Below the pieces are notes generated by a model, which saw only the letters and a list, made by a program, of their open reading frames with translations, was not told the DNA's origin and did no database searches. 11,305 nt of DNA from Chitinophagaceae bacterium (GTDB lineage: Bacteria; Bacteroidota; Bacteroidia; Chitinophagales; Chitinophagaceae): NCBI GenBank assembly GCA_947489175.1, contig CANLED010000042.1, positions 1-11,305 on the forward strand, given 5' to 3'. Below, in pieces: positions 1 through 6,652 of the stretch (position 1 is its first letter; each line of letters begins with the position of its first letter). A program made the translations under genes and the position numbers.

Positions 1-800
1 CCGATAGTTCCCTCAGGAATTAAATAAGGTGTGTGGTTCTCAGGCTTGATAAACTGCCATCCAAATACAATGAATAGAAGCACAATCGCAACTTTTACAA
101 ATACTATAATCATATTTACGAAAGCAGACTCTTGAGTTCCTTTAATCAGAAGCAAGGTAAGCAACAATAATATAATCAATGCTGGCGCATTCATGATTCC
201 TGTTGTAATTGAGACAACACTGGTTAAATCAGTTGGAAGTGCTTTAAACTGGTCATCACTAAGGATTAATATTCCGTTTTTAACTGATTTCAATGCCTCT
301 GGCATGACTGCTGATATCTTGGCAATTCCGTCACCTGTAACTTTGTACAATGATTCAAAAGGAGAGTGACACCATTCATATGGAATGCTTCCTCCCAACA
401 AGTTATTTAGGTATTCACTCCAAGCAATAGATACTGTTGCTGCTCCTAAGGCATATTCCATGATAAGCGCCCAGCCTATGATCCACGCAACCAATTCTCC
501 CATTGTTACATAAGAATAAGCATAAGCACTACCTGCAATAGGTATCATTGATGCAAATTCTGCGTAACAAAGTCCAGCAAAAGCACATCCTATCGCAGCA
601 ACTACAAATGATAATGTTACGGCCGGACCTGCGGCTTCGGCGGAAGCTGCAGCTGTTCTAACAAATAATCCTGCACCAATGATAGCTCCAATGCCTAATG
701 CAATAAGATTTCCAACACCTAATGTTCTTTTAAGTCCTTTTTCTGAATCTGCAGCCTGTGTTAAGAGCTGTTCGAGTGACTTTCTTCTGAATAAACTCAT
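1..800 (-). CDS. APC-superfamily amino-acid permease, N-terminal part (runs off the left edge)
   Basis: Inner-membrane transporter expected to import or exchange amino acids by cation coupling. Reading the minus strand from the ATG at 800-798 gives 266 codons without a stop before the window edge; the C-terminal half is missing. A hydrophilic N-terminus (residues 1-28) precedes TM1, which has the APC substrate/backbone motif GAIIGAGLF (38-46). Further helices follow at about 59-79, 85-99, 104-125, 204-219 and 228-249, and GTQESAFVN (221-229) resembles the matching segment of the cationic amino-acid transporter (CAT)/YfnA-like branch. An extended non-membrane stretch of roughly 65 residues (about 137-203) lies between helices where YfnA-like proteins, as I recall them, have a short loop. 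The gene is divergent from the symporter at 952. Substrate cannot be read from the sequence. The family call is strong, the subfamily moderate. Confidence 0.9.
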   Translation of the reverse strand, partial: MSLFRRKSLEQLLTQAADSEKGLKRTLGVGNLIALGIGAIIGAGLFVRTAAASAEAAGPAVTLSFVVAAIGCAFAGLCYAEFASMIPIAGSAYAYSYVTMGELVAWIIGWALIMEYALGAATVSIAWSEYLNNLLGGSIPYEWCHSPFESLYKVTGDGIAKISAVMPEALKSVKNGILILSDDQFKALPTDLTSVVSITTGIMNAPALIILLLLTLLLIKGTQESAFVNMIIVFVKVAIVLLFIVFGWQFIKPENHTPYLIPEGTI

Positions 801-951
801 ATCTGTTTTTTGGTTATATGTTTACATGAAAGTTCTAAAATAATTAATAATTCCAATACATTGATTTTTAATTTTAAACAAATAAATAGATTGAGTAAAT
901 CGATTTAAATCATTATTTTACAAACCTGTAAACTTAAAATCAATTCAGCTT
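801..951. promoter_or_regulatory. divergent intergenic region between the permease and the symporter
   Basis: This 151-bp AT-rich gap must hold the start signals of both divergent transporter genes. I could not find a convincing TTTG/TAnnTTTG promoter on either strand. It contains a perfect inverted repeat, TTTACA-AACC-TGTAAA, at 917-932, centred about 27 bp before the symporter ATG. A further TTTACA occurs at 821-826, close to the permease start. These could be operator half-sites, but the base composition makes chance matches likely. Confidence 0.4.
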
Positions 952-2205
952 ATGAAAGGTAATTCTTCAGGGAAATTAACAATTTATATCTTAGTTGCCA
1001 TGGTTCTTGGAATTGGTGTTGGATATTTTGTACACCTCAATTCTGCTCCTGAAACAATAAAATCGATATCATCCAACCTTAAACTCCTTACAACAATCTT
1101 CTTACGTCTTGTTCAAATGGTCATTGCTCCGTTGGTATTTACCACCTTGGTTGTAGGTATTGCTAAACTAGGTGACTTGAAAACAGTTGGTAGAGTAGGG
1201 GGAAAAGCCATGTTGTGGTTCATATCTGCTTCCCTATTAAGCCTTTTACTCGGGATGCTCCTTGTAAATTTCTTCAAACCAGGAAATGCCATCAACTTGG
1301 ATTCAGCTGATTTAGAAGGTGCTAAAGACCTCATTGGCAAAACACAAGAGTTCTCAGTTCAAAAATTTGTAGAACATGTATTTCCAAAGAGTATTTTTGA
1401 AGCAATGGCCACGAATGAGATTTTGCAAATTGTTATATTCAGCATATTCTTTGGGGTAGGTACAGCTGCTTTAGGTGAACCTGGGAAAGTTGTTGTAAAA
1501 GCCTTGGATGCAACAGCACATATCATCTTGAAGATGGTTGGGTATGTTATGAACTTCGCTCCTCTTGGCGTTTTTGGCGCCATCGCAGCTGTAATTGCAA
1601 CAAAGGGACTTGAGGTTTTCTCTTTCTATGGTAAATATTTATTTTCATTCCTGGTTGGCATTTCATGTTTATGGGTATTATTATTAACTGTTGGATATAT
1701 TATATTGGGAAAGCGTCTTTTTGCTTTGCTAAAAGCAATTTCTCAGCCTCTGCTCATTGCATTCAGCACCACCAGCAGTGAAGCTGTTTTCCCCAAACTA
1801 ACAACAGAACTCGAGAAATTTGGGTGTAAAGACAAAATTGTATCTTTTATTTTACCCCTTGGTTATAGCTTTAATTTGGATGGAAGCATGATGTACATGA
1901 CCTTCGCAAGCTTAGCAATTGCTCAGGCTTACGGGATTCACTTAGACATGGGGACCCAGTTGACTATGCTTCTCGTGTTAATGCTAACAAGCAAAGGGAT
2001 TGCAGGTGTTCCTAGGGCTTCTCTGGTAGTTGTTACAGCAACCTGTGCCATGTTTAATATTCCCCCTGAAGGAATTGCATTGATTATTCCAATTGATCAT
2101 TTTTGTGATATGTTCAGAACCATGACGAATGTGGTGGGAAATGCATTGGCAACAACCGCTGTTAGCAAATGGGAGGGAGAACTTAGTCCAGCCTCAGAAG
2201 CATAA
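952..2205 (+). CDS. dicarboxylate/amino-acid:cation symporter (DAACS/SDF family, DctA/GltP/GltT type)
   Basis: Secondary transporter that imports C4-dicarboxylates or glutamate/aspartate with H+ or Na+ across the inner membrane. The 417 residues match the usual family length of about 420. The family landmarks appear in order: re-entrant hairpin HP1 with STTSSEAVFPK (272-282), the TM7 motif NLDGSMMY (308-315), HP2 with SKGIAGVPRAS (347-357), and the TM8 motif DHFCDMFRTMTNVVGN (382-397). TM8 keeps the Asp (D386) and Arg (R389) expected to contact the substrate. The last Asp of the archaeal Na+-coupled GltPh motif (NVTGD) is Asn here (N397), as I recall for DctA and GltT. HP1 and TM7 look closest to DctA, and the VSKWEGEL tail to GltT. 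Substrate and coupling ion are therefore uncertain. The DedA gene follows after 35 bp and may be co-transcribed. Confidence 0.93.
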   Translation: MKGNSSGKLTIYILVAMVLGIGVGYFVHLNSAPETIKSISSNLKLLTTIFLRLVQMVIAPLVFTTLVVGIAKLGDLKTVGRVGGKAMLWFISASLLSLLLGMLLVNFFKPGNAINLDSADLEGAKDLIGKTQEFSVQKFVEHVFPKSIFEAMATNEILQIVIFSIFFGVGTAALGEPGKVVVKALDATAHIILKMVGYVMNFAPLGVFGAIAAVIATKGLEVFSFYGKYLFSFLVGISCLWVLLLTVGYIILGKRLFALLKAISQPLLIAFSTTSSEAVFPKLTTELEKFGCKDKIVSFILPLGYSFNLDGSMMYMTFASLAIAQAYGIHLDMGTQLTMLLVLMLTSKGIAGVPRASLVVVTATCAMFNIPPEGIALIIPIDHFCDMFRTMTNVVGNALATTAVSKWEGELSPASEA

Positions 2206-2240
2206 ATTTTGTAATTTCACCCTCAAAATAAATAACTAAA

Positions 2241-2903
2241 ATGTTAGAATTAGCAATACAGTGGAAAGATTTTTTGAATCCTGAATTTTATATTCAGCAC
2301 GGGGGACTTTGGCTTTTTCTTTTTATTGTTTTTGCTGAAACAGGCTTATTTGCAGGCTTTTTTCTTCCAGGAGATTCTCTGCTTTTTGTAGCCGGAATTT
2401 ACAGCAATGAATTAGCTACGGAGTTGTTGAATTTCAACAATGATGTATTTAATTTATTATTGCTCTCTTTATTGGTTATTGGAGCTGGCGTGTTGGGAAA
2501 TACTGTAGGTTATTGGTTTGGTGCAGCAAGTGGAAAGTATTTGTTTCAACGAAAAGACACCTTCCTTTTTAAAAAGAAACATTTGTTTGCAGCCCAAGAA
2601 TTTTATGATAAACACGGTGCCGGCGCAATTGTATTTGCAAGATTCCTTCCTATTATCAGAACTTTTGCTCCTATTATTGCGGGTGTTGTTGGAATGGATA
2701 AGCAGCGGTTTTCTTTGTATAATATTGTTGGATGCATTGCTTGGGCATTGATCATGCTGTTTGCAGGTCATTATTTATATAAAATTTTCTTAGAGCGGTT
2801 TGATTTTAACTTAAAAGAACATCTTGAAGTAATTGTTCTTGGCATTGTTTTTATCACAACAGCACCTGTAGTTATCAAGCTTGCAACAAAATCAAAGAAG
2901 TGA
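2241..2903 (+). CDS. DedA family (VTT/SNARE-associated domain) inner-membrane protein
   Basis: Member of the DedA family, implicated in lipid-carrier (undecaprenyl phosphate or phospholipid) translocation and proton-dependent membrane homeostasis. At 220 residues it has typical family length. The re-entrant region has AETGLFAGFFLPGDSLLF (32-49) with E33 and D45, then GNTVGYWFGAASGK (86-99). A second half carries ARFLPIIRTFAPIIAG (133-148) with R134 and R140. The spacing of E33/D45 (12) and R134/R140 (6) equals that of the residues I recall as essential in E. coli YqjA (E39/D51 and R130/R136), so the protein looks intact and functional. A C-terminal helix lies at about 195-213, ending in a lysine-rich tail. 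It starts 35 bp after the symporter stop with no terminator between them, suggesting one transcript. The exact lipid substrate cannot be assigned. Confidence 0.92.
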   Translation: MLELAIQWKDFLNPEFYIQHGGLWLFLFIVFAETGLFAGFFLPGDSLLFVAGIYSNELATELLNFNNDVFNLLLLSLLVIGAGVLGNTVGYWFGAASGKYLFQRKDTFLFKKKHLFAAQEFYDKHGAGAIVFARFLPIIRTFAPIIAGVVGMDKQRFSLYNIVGCIAWALIMLFAGHYLYKIFLERFDFNLKEHLEVIVLGIVFITTAPVVIKLATKSKK

Positions 2904-3010
2904 AATTTCCTGATTTTTTTGCAAAATTGAAGTTTTAATTTGATCATTTTAATTACATATGCCTTAAATACAGTTTCTGATTTGTTTTTTTACATCACCA
3001 AAGTGTACAC

Positions 3011-4255
3011 ATGCAAAGTGAAAATTTAAAAAAAGGAAGCCATTTTTTTAGCTTAGCCGTTATTGTTGCCGCATTGGGCTATTTCGTAGACATTTATGAC
3101 CTTCTTCTATTCACTATTGTTAGAGAGCCAAGCTTGAGAGGCCTGAATGTGTTGGATGCCGATATGGTTGCAGCTAGCACCAAAATCATCAATTGGCAAA
3201 TGTTGGGGCTCCTTATTGGGGGAATCCTTTGGGGAATAATGGGTGATAAAAAGGGGAGGTTGAGTGTTCTTTTCGGATCAATTCTTTTATATTCTGTGGC
3301 CAATTTTGCGACAGGATTCATTACATCAATAAATCAATATGTTGCTCTCAGATTCATTGCAGGAATTGGACTGGCAGGGGAACTTGGCGCAGGCATTACG
3401 TTGGTTAGCGAATTGATGCCTCAAAAAAAGCGCGGCATCATAACTTCGTTCGTTGCTGGTATTGGCTTGTTCGGTGCAGTTTTTGCATTCATTGTTTATA
3501 AAACAACACAGGATTGGCGTCTGTGTTATAAGATCGGTGGTGTCTTGGGTGTTTTCTTACTTCTCATGCGTATCCGAATTTCAGAAAGTACGATTTTTAA
3601 AAGCATTGAGAATAGTGAAGTCGTTAAAGGTAATTTTTTTATGTTTTTTAACAACAGAAAACGCTTCAAAAAGTACATACTCGCCATTTTGATCGGTCTG
3701 CCTACTTGGTTTGTTATTGGAATCATGCAAAATCTAAGCAACAGATTTGCCGTCGAACTATACCCTAATAGCCATATTGACTCAGGAACTTCGATCATGT
3801 ACGGCTATATCGGAATCGCATTGGGTGATATTGCCGTTGGGTTTGTAAGCCAATACTTTAAAAGCAGAAAAAAAGCACTTTATATATTCTATGCAATGAC
3901 CCTTGTTAGTGCTATTTTATTTTTTAGCGGGTTTAATAATTCAGACACCAGAATGTATTCAATTTGCTTCTATCTCGGGTTTTCAACCGGCTTTTGGGCC
4001 ATTTTTGTTACCATGGGTGCGGAGCATTTTGGAACAAATCTGCGTGCTACTGCAGCAACTACAATCCCGAATATGGTTAGAGGTGCTTTACCTCTTATGA
4101 ATCTTTTGTTCAAAGATTTGTTTCAAGGTCAACTTCATTGGACAATGGTAAAAAGTGGGATCGTTACCGGATCCATAGTGATTTCCATTTCTGTAATTGC
4201 CTTGATTCTTATTGAAGAAACGTTCCATAAGGACTTGGATTTCGTTGAAAAATAA
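3011..4255 (+). CDS. MFS transporter (sugar porter / metabolite:H+ symporter-like)
   Basis: Twelve-helix major facilitator superfamily transporter of 414 residues, expected to move a small organic solute across the inner membrane with protons. TM1 has YFVDIYDLLLF (24-34), with two acidic residues as in sugar-porter and metabolite:H+ symporter families. Motif A between TM2 and TM3 is GGILWGIMGDKKGR (70-83). TM4 begins RFIAGIGLAGELG (114-126), followed by SELMPQKKRG (133-142), the post-TM4 signature of those families. A second motif-A-like loop is GDIAVGFVSQYFKSRKK (272-288), and EHFGTNLRATAA (338-349) is the TM10-11 counterpart. The central loop is short (about 190-220). Substrate is not predictable; organic or aromatic acids and sugars are all possible. 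It is separated from the DedA gene by 107 bp and converges on mdh. Confidence 0.9.
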   Translation: MQSENLKKGSHFFSLAVIVAALGYFVDIYDLLLFTIVREPSLRGLNVLDADMVAASTKIINWQMLGLLIGGILWGIMGDKKGRLSVLFGSILLYSVANFATGFITSINQYVALRFIAGIGLAGELGAGITLVSELMPQKKRGIITSFVAGIGLFGAVFAFIVYKTTQDWRLCYKIGGVLGVFLLLMRIRISESTIFKSIENSEVVKGNFFMFFNNRKRFKKYILAILIGLPTWFVIGIMQNLSNRFAVELYPNSHIDSGTSIMYGYIGIALGDIAVGFVSQYFKSRKKALYIFYAMTLVSAILFFSGFNNSDTRMYSICFYLGFSTGFWAIFVTMGAEHFGTNLRATAATTIPNMVRGALPLMNLLFKDLFQGQLHWTMVKSGIVTGSIVISISVIALILIEETFHKDLDFVEK

Positions 4256-4256
4256 A

Positions 4257-4296
4257 GGATGAAGATGCAGTCATTTAAATGACGTTATCTTCATCC
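4257..4296. terminator. bidirectional hairpin terminator between the MFS gene and mdh
   Basis: The outer stem GGATGAAGAT (4257-4266) pairs perfectly with ATCTTCATCC (4287-4296). After a 3-nt internal mismatch (GCA/GTT) the middle is a perfect 14-bp palindrome, GTCATTTAAATGAC (4270-4283). It lies 1 bp after the MFS stop and 18 bp before the mdh stop. T-rich sequence follows in both directions (TTTATTTTTTAG on plus, TTTATTTTTC on minus), so it can serve both converging genes. The stem is AT-rich for a terminator. Confidence 0.7.
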
Positions 4297-4314
4297 CTTA
4301 ATCTTGTTTATTTT

Positions 4315-5238
4315 TTAGCCTAATACTTCATTCATTGACCTAACTGCAGCCGCACTTTTTTCAAAGGCTTCTTGTTCAGATGCCGATAGGTCTAATGGAA
4401 GGATTTTTTCCCAACCATTTTTCCCTATTGTAACTGGTACGCCAAGACAAATGTCTGTTTGTCCATATTCACCATCTAAAGCAACGCAACAAGTAAATAA
4501 TTTTTTCTCATCACGCAAGATACTCTTTACCAGTGCAGCTCCTGCTGCGCCTGGTGCATACCAAGCTGATGTTCCAATAAGTTTCGTGAGTGTTGCTCCG
4601 CCTACCATAGTATCTGCAACAACTTTTTCTTGTTGCTCTTGAGACAAAAATTGTGTTACTGGGATGCTGTTCCATGTAGCCTTACTAATCAATGGAATCA
4701 TGGTTGTATCTCCATGTCCACCAATTACAATGGCATTTAAATCACTTGCAGAACAATTTAGATGTTGCGTAAGTTGGTATTTAAACCTGCTGCTGTCTAA
4801 TGTTCCACCCATTCCAATGATCCTGTTCTTAGGAAGTCCAGTTGATTTCAACGCTAGATAAGTCATGGTATCCATCGGATTGCTAACAACAATGATTATG
4901 GTGTTAGGAGAATATGTTAAGATGTTTTCACAAACGGTCTTCACAATTCCTGCATTGGTTCCAATAAGCTCTTCCCTTGTCATGCCTGGCTTACGTGGAA
5001 TACCTGAAGTGATTACAACAACATCACTATTTGCTGTTTTTGAATAATCGTTTGTTGAGCCAGTAATTATGGTGTCAAACCCAAGCAGTGCAGCTGTCTG
5101 CTGCATGTCCTGAGCCTTACCTTCTGCTAATCCTTCTTTAATGTCAAGTATAACTAAATCAGTACATACTCCCGCACGCGCGATATTATCTGCAGTGGTA
5201 GCACCTACGGCTCCAGCTCCTACAACAGTAACTTTCAT
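4315..5238 (-). CDS. mdh: malate dehydrogenase (NAD+, LDH-like bacterial type)
   Basis: Cytoplasmic TCA-cycle enzyme that interconverts malate and oxaloacetate with NAD+/NADH. The 307-residue product has the Rossmann loop GAGAVG (7-12) and D32 at the end of the second strand, favouring NAD+. The substrate loop is PRKPGMTR (81-88), where R82 marks malate rather than lactate specificity. N120, D148, R151 and the catalytic H175 in GGHGD (173-177) are all present. The frame stays open upstream to an ATG at 5304. I chose the ATG at 5238 because homologues begin directly with MKVTVVGAG, and because a TACCTTTG promoter element (5287-5280, minus strand) lies inside the upstream extension, so transcripts should start after 5304. 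The gene diverges from efp and converges on the MFS gene. Confidence 0.96.
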   Translation of the reverse strand: MKVTVVGAGAVGATTADNIARAGVCTDLVILDIKEGLAEGKAQDMQQTAALLGFDTIITGSTNDYSKTANSDVVVITSGIPRKPGMTREELIGTNAGIVKTVCENILTYSPNTIIIVVSNPMDTMTYLALKSTGLPKNRIIGMGGTLDSSRFKYQLTQHLNCSASDLNAIVIGGHGDTTMIPLISKATWNSIPVTQFLSQEQQEKVVADTMVGGATLTKLIGTSAWYAPGAAGAALVKSILRDEKKLFTCCVALDGEYGQTDICLGVPVTIGKNGWEKILPLDLSASEQEAFEKSAAAVRSMNEVLG

Positions 5239-5279
5239 ATAAATTTTTTTAGTTGAAATTGAAAAATTGTTTTGCGCCG

Positions 5280-5287
5280 CAAAGGTA
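5280..5287 (-). promoter_or_regulatory. -7 promoter element (TAnnTTTG) for mdh
   Basis: The minus strand reads TACCTTTG from 5287 to 5280, an exact match to the Bacteroidota -7 consensus. It lies 41 bp upstream of the chosen ATG, implying a leader of roughly 35 nt. I see no TTTG at the expected -33 position, so the assignment rests on the -7 element alone. It helps decide the mdh start codon. Confidence 0.55.
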
Positions 5288-5368
5288 GGTTGTAAAATCC
5301 TCATGGATTCTTCATAAGAAAAATTATTTCATTAAATTTAAATTTTTATCGATTTTTTCAAAAGATGG

Positions 5369-5399
5369 TTTGTTCTCGTTTTTAATTCTTTTACCTTCG
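5369..5399 (+). promoter_or_regulatory. promoter for efp (TTTG / TAnnTTCG)
   Basis: TTTG at 5369-5372 is followed after 19 nt by TACCTTCG (5392-5399), one mismatch from the Bacteroidota TAnnTTTG -7 element. Transcription would begin near 5406, giving a leader of about 10 nt before the efp ATG at 5417. The spacing fits the expected promoter geometry. Confidence 0.6.
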
Positions 5400-5416
5400 C
5401 TATCTTAATCAATGAT

Positions 5417-5983
5417 ATGGCAAATACATCAGACATCACAAGAGGCATGATCCTTAAATTGGATGGAAGTCTTTATACTGTAGTAGAATTCGGAGAAAAC
5501 AAGACTGCAAGGGCAGCTGCGAAGGTTTGGGCTAAACTGAAAGGACTTGATAATTCACGTAGTATTGAAAAAACCTGGAACAGTGGTGATAATATCCACC
5601 CAGTTAGGGTTGAAAGAAAATCGTATCAATTCCTCTACAAGGATGAAACAGGTTATAGTTTTATGGATAGTGAAACATTTGAACAAATATCTGTGCTAGA
5701 AACCATGGTTGATGCTCCAAAATTTTTATCAGATGGACAAGAAGTGTCAGTATTGATAAACACCGAAACTGAATTGCCAATGAGTGTGGAACTTCCGGAT
5801 AAGGTTGTTTCAAAAGTTACTTATTCTGAACCTGGACTTCGTGGAGATACTGCCACACGCACACTAAAAGCAGCTACTGTTGAAACAGGTGCAACTGTAA
5901 TGGTTCCTCTTTTTGTAAATGAAGGCGACCTGATCAGGGTTCATACAAAAACAGGTGAATATATCGAAAGAGTAAAAGAGTAA
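5417..5983 (+). CDS. efp: elongation factor P with arginine at the acceptor position
   Basis: Translation factor that binds next to the P-site tRNA and relieves ribosome stalling at proline runs. At 188 residues it has the full three-domain length: a KOW-like N-terminal domain (about 1-63), a first OB domain with YSFMDSETFEQI (79-90), and a C-terminal OB domain with YSEPGLRGDTA (134-144) and the terminal GEYIERVK. The domain-I acceptor loop is unusual. Most EF-Ps, including those I recall from other Bacteroidota, have KPGKG with a modifiable lysine. This one reads ENKTARAAAKVWAKLKG (27-43) with R32 (codon AGG, 5510-5512). That aligns without gaps to the NKSGRNAA loop recalled from Pseudomonas, whose R32 is rhamnosylated by EarP. 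No earP, epmA or epmB gene lies in the window. It has its own promoter and terminator and precedes accB-accC, a common gene order. Confidence 0.96.
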   Translation: MANTSDITRGMILKLDGSLYTVVEFGENKTARAAAKVWAKLKGLDNSRSIEKTWNSGDNIHPVRVERKSYQFLYKDETGYSFMDSETFEQISVLETMVDAPKFLSDGQEVSVLINTETELPMSVELPDKVVSKVTYSEPGLRGDTATRTLKAATVETGATVMVPLFVNEGDLIRVHTKTGEYIERVKE

Positions 5984-6017
5984 TTTTTATCTATTTTTGT
6001 CTATTTTTAATGAATTT

Positions 6018-6052
6018 CACCCCAATTTCCTTCGATTTTGGGGTGTTTTTTT
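6018..6052 (+). terminator. intrinsic terminator after efp
   Basis: CACCCCAA (6018-6025) pairs with TTGGGGTG (6038-6045) across a 12-nt loop and is followed directly by seven T residues (6046-6052). It lies 34 bp after the efp stop and 84 bp before accB, so efp and accBC are probably separate transcripts, perhaps with some read-through. Confidence 0.85.
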
Positions 6053-6136
6053 ATAAAAAGCTTCAAATTTAATTTGGCTGAAAAGTAATTTTGAAGCACC
6101 TTTACCTACCCATAAACCTTTTAAAAGAACAATAAA

Positions 6137-6610
6137 ATGGATTTAAAGCAGATTCAAGATCTTGTAAAAATGGTAAACAAGTCTAATATAAGTGAACTTA
6201 CCATCGAAGAGAACGAATTTAAGATTACCATCAAGCAAAAAGAGGACAAATACATCACAGCTCCCATGCAAGTTCCTCAACAAGTGGGTATGTTTCAACA
6301 ACCCTCGCCTGCTATAAATGTACCAAATTCTGCCACCCCAGCACCAAGTGCACCCAAGGCTGCAGATAATCTTCTTACCATAAAAAGTCCAATGATCGGA
6401 ACTTTCTACCGTAAAGCAGCCCCCGGCAAACCTAATTTTGTTGAAGAAGGTGATGAAGTTAAGGTTGGTGGCGTTGTTTGTATCATCGAAGCGATGAAAC
6501 TATTTAATGAAATAGAAAGTGAAGTTTCAGGAAAAATTGTAAAGGTACTCGTTGAAGATTCAATGCCTGTTGAATTCGACCAACCTTTATTCCTAGTTGA
6601 ACCTGCTTAG
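6137..6610 (+). CDS. accB: acetyl-CoA carboxylase biotin carboxyl carrier protein
   Basis: Carries the covalently bound biotin that shuttles CO2 from biotin carboxylase to the carboxyltransferase in the first committed step of fatty-acid synthesis. The 157 residues comprise an N-terminal segment (1-40), a Pro/Ala/Gln-rich flexible linker (about 44-75) and a biotinyl/lipoyl domain (about 80-156). The biotinylation motif is EAMK, with the target lysine K121. The domain begins SPMIGTFY (84-91), followed by the protruding thumb (AAPGKPNF, about 94-101) typical of AccB rather than of pyruvate-carboxylase-type carriers. accC follows after 42 bp, as in the classic accBC operon. I could not identify a convincing promoter between the efp terminator and this start. 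Confidence 0.96.
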   Translation: MDLKQIQDLVKMVNKSNISELTIEENEFKITIKQKEDKYITAPMQVPQQVGMFQQPSPAINVPNSATPAPSAPKAADNLLTIKSPMIGTFYRKAAPGKPNFVEEGDEVKVGGVVCIIEAMKLFNEIESEVSGKIVKVLVEDSMPVEFDQPLFLVEPA

Positions 6611-6652
6611 AAATCTCAGGTTGATTTCAATTTCAAATTTTAATTTAATTGC

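Noticed and set aside
2469..2771. Antisense and alternate-frame open stretches within the DedA gene (including 2518-2751 plus)
   Set aside because: The DedA frame carries all family motifs continuously; the other frames encode low-complexity hydrophobic or asparagine-rich sequence with no support.
5334..5345. Perfect 12-bp palindrome AAATTTAAATTT between the mdh and efp promoters
   Set aside because: It is made only of A and T in very AT-rich intergenic DNA, where such palindromes arise readily by chance.
5984..6010. Repeated TCTATTTTT units directly after efp
   Set aside because: Two imperfect copies of a T-rich 10-mer just ahead of a terminator are simple low-complexity sequence, not a meaningful repeat array.
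6610..6628. GAAATC-N7-GATTTC inverted repeat in the accB-accC gap
   Set aside because: The 6-bp AT-rich stem has no T-run and overlaps the stop codon. It is too weak to call a terminator or attenuator, and accB-accC are expected to be co-transcribed.
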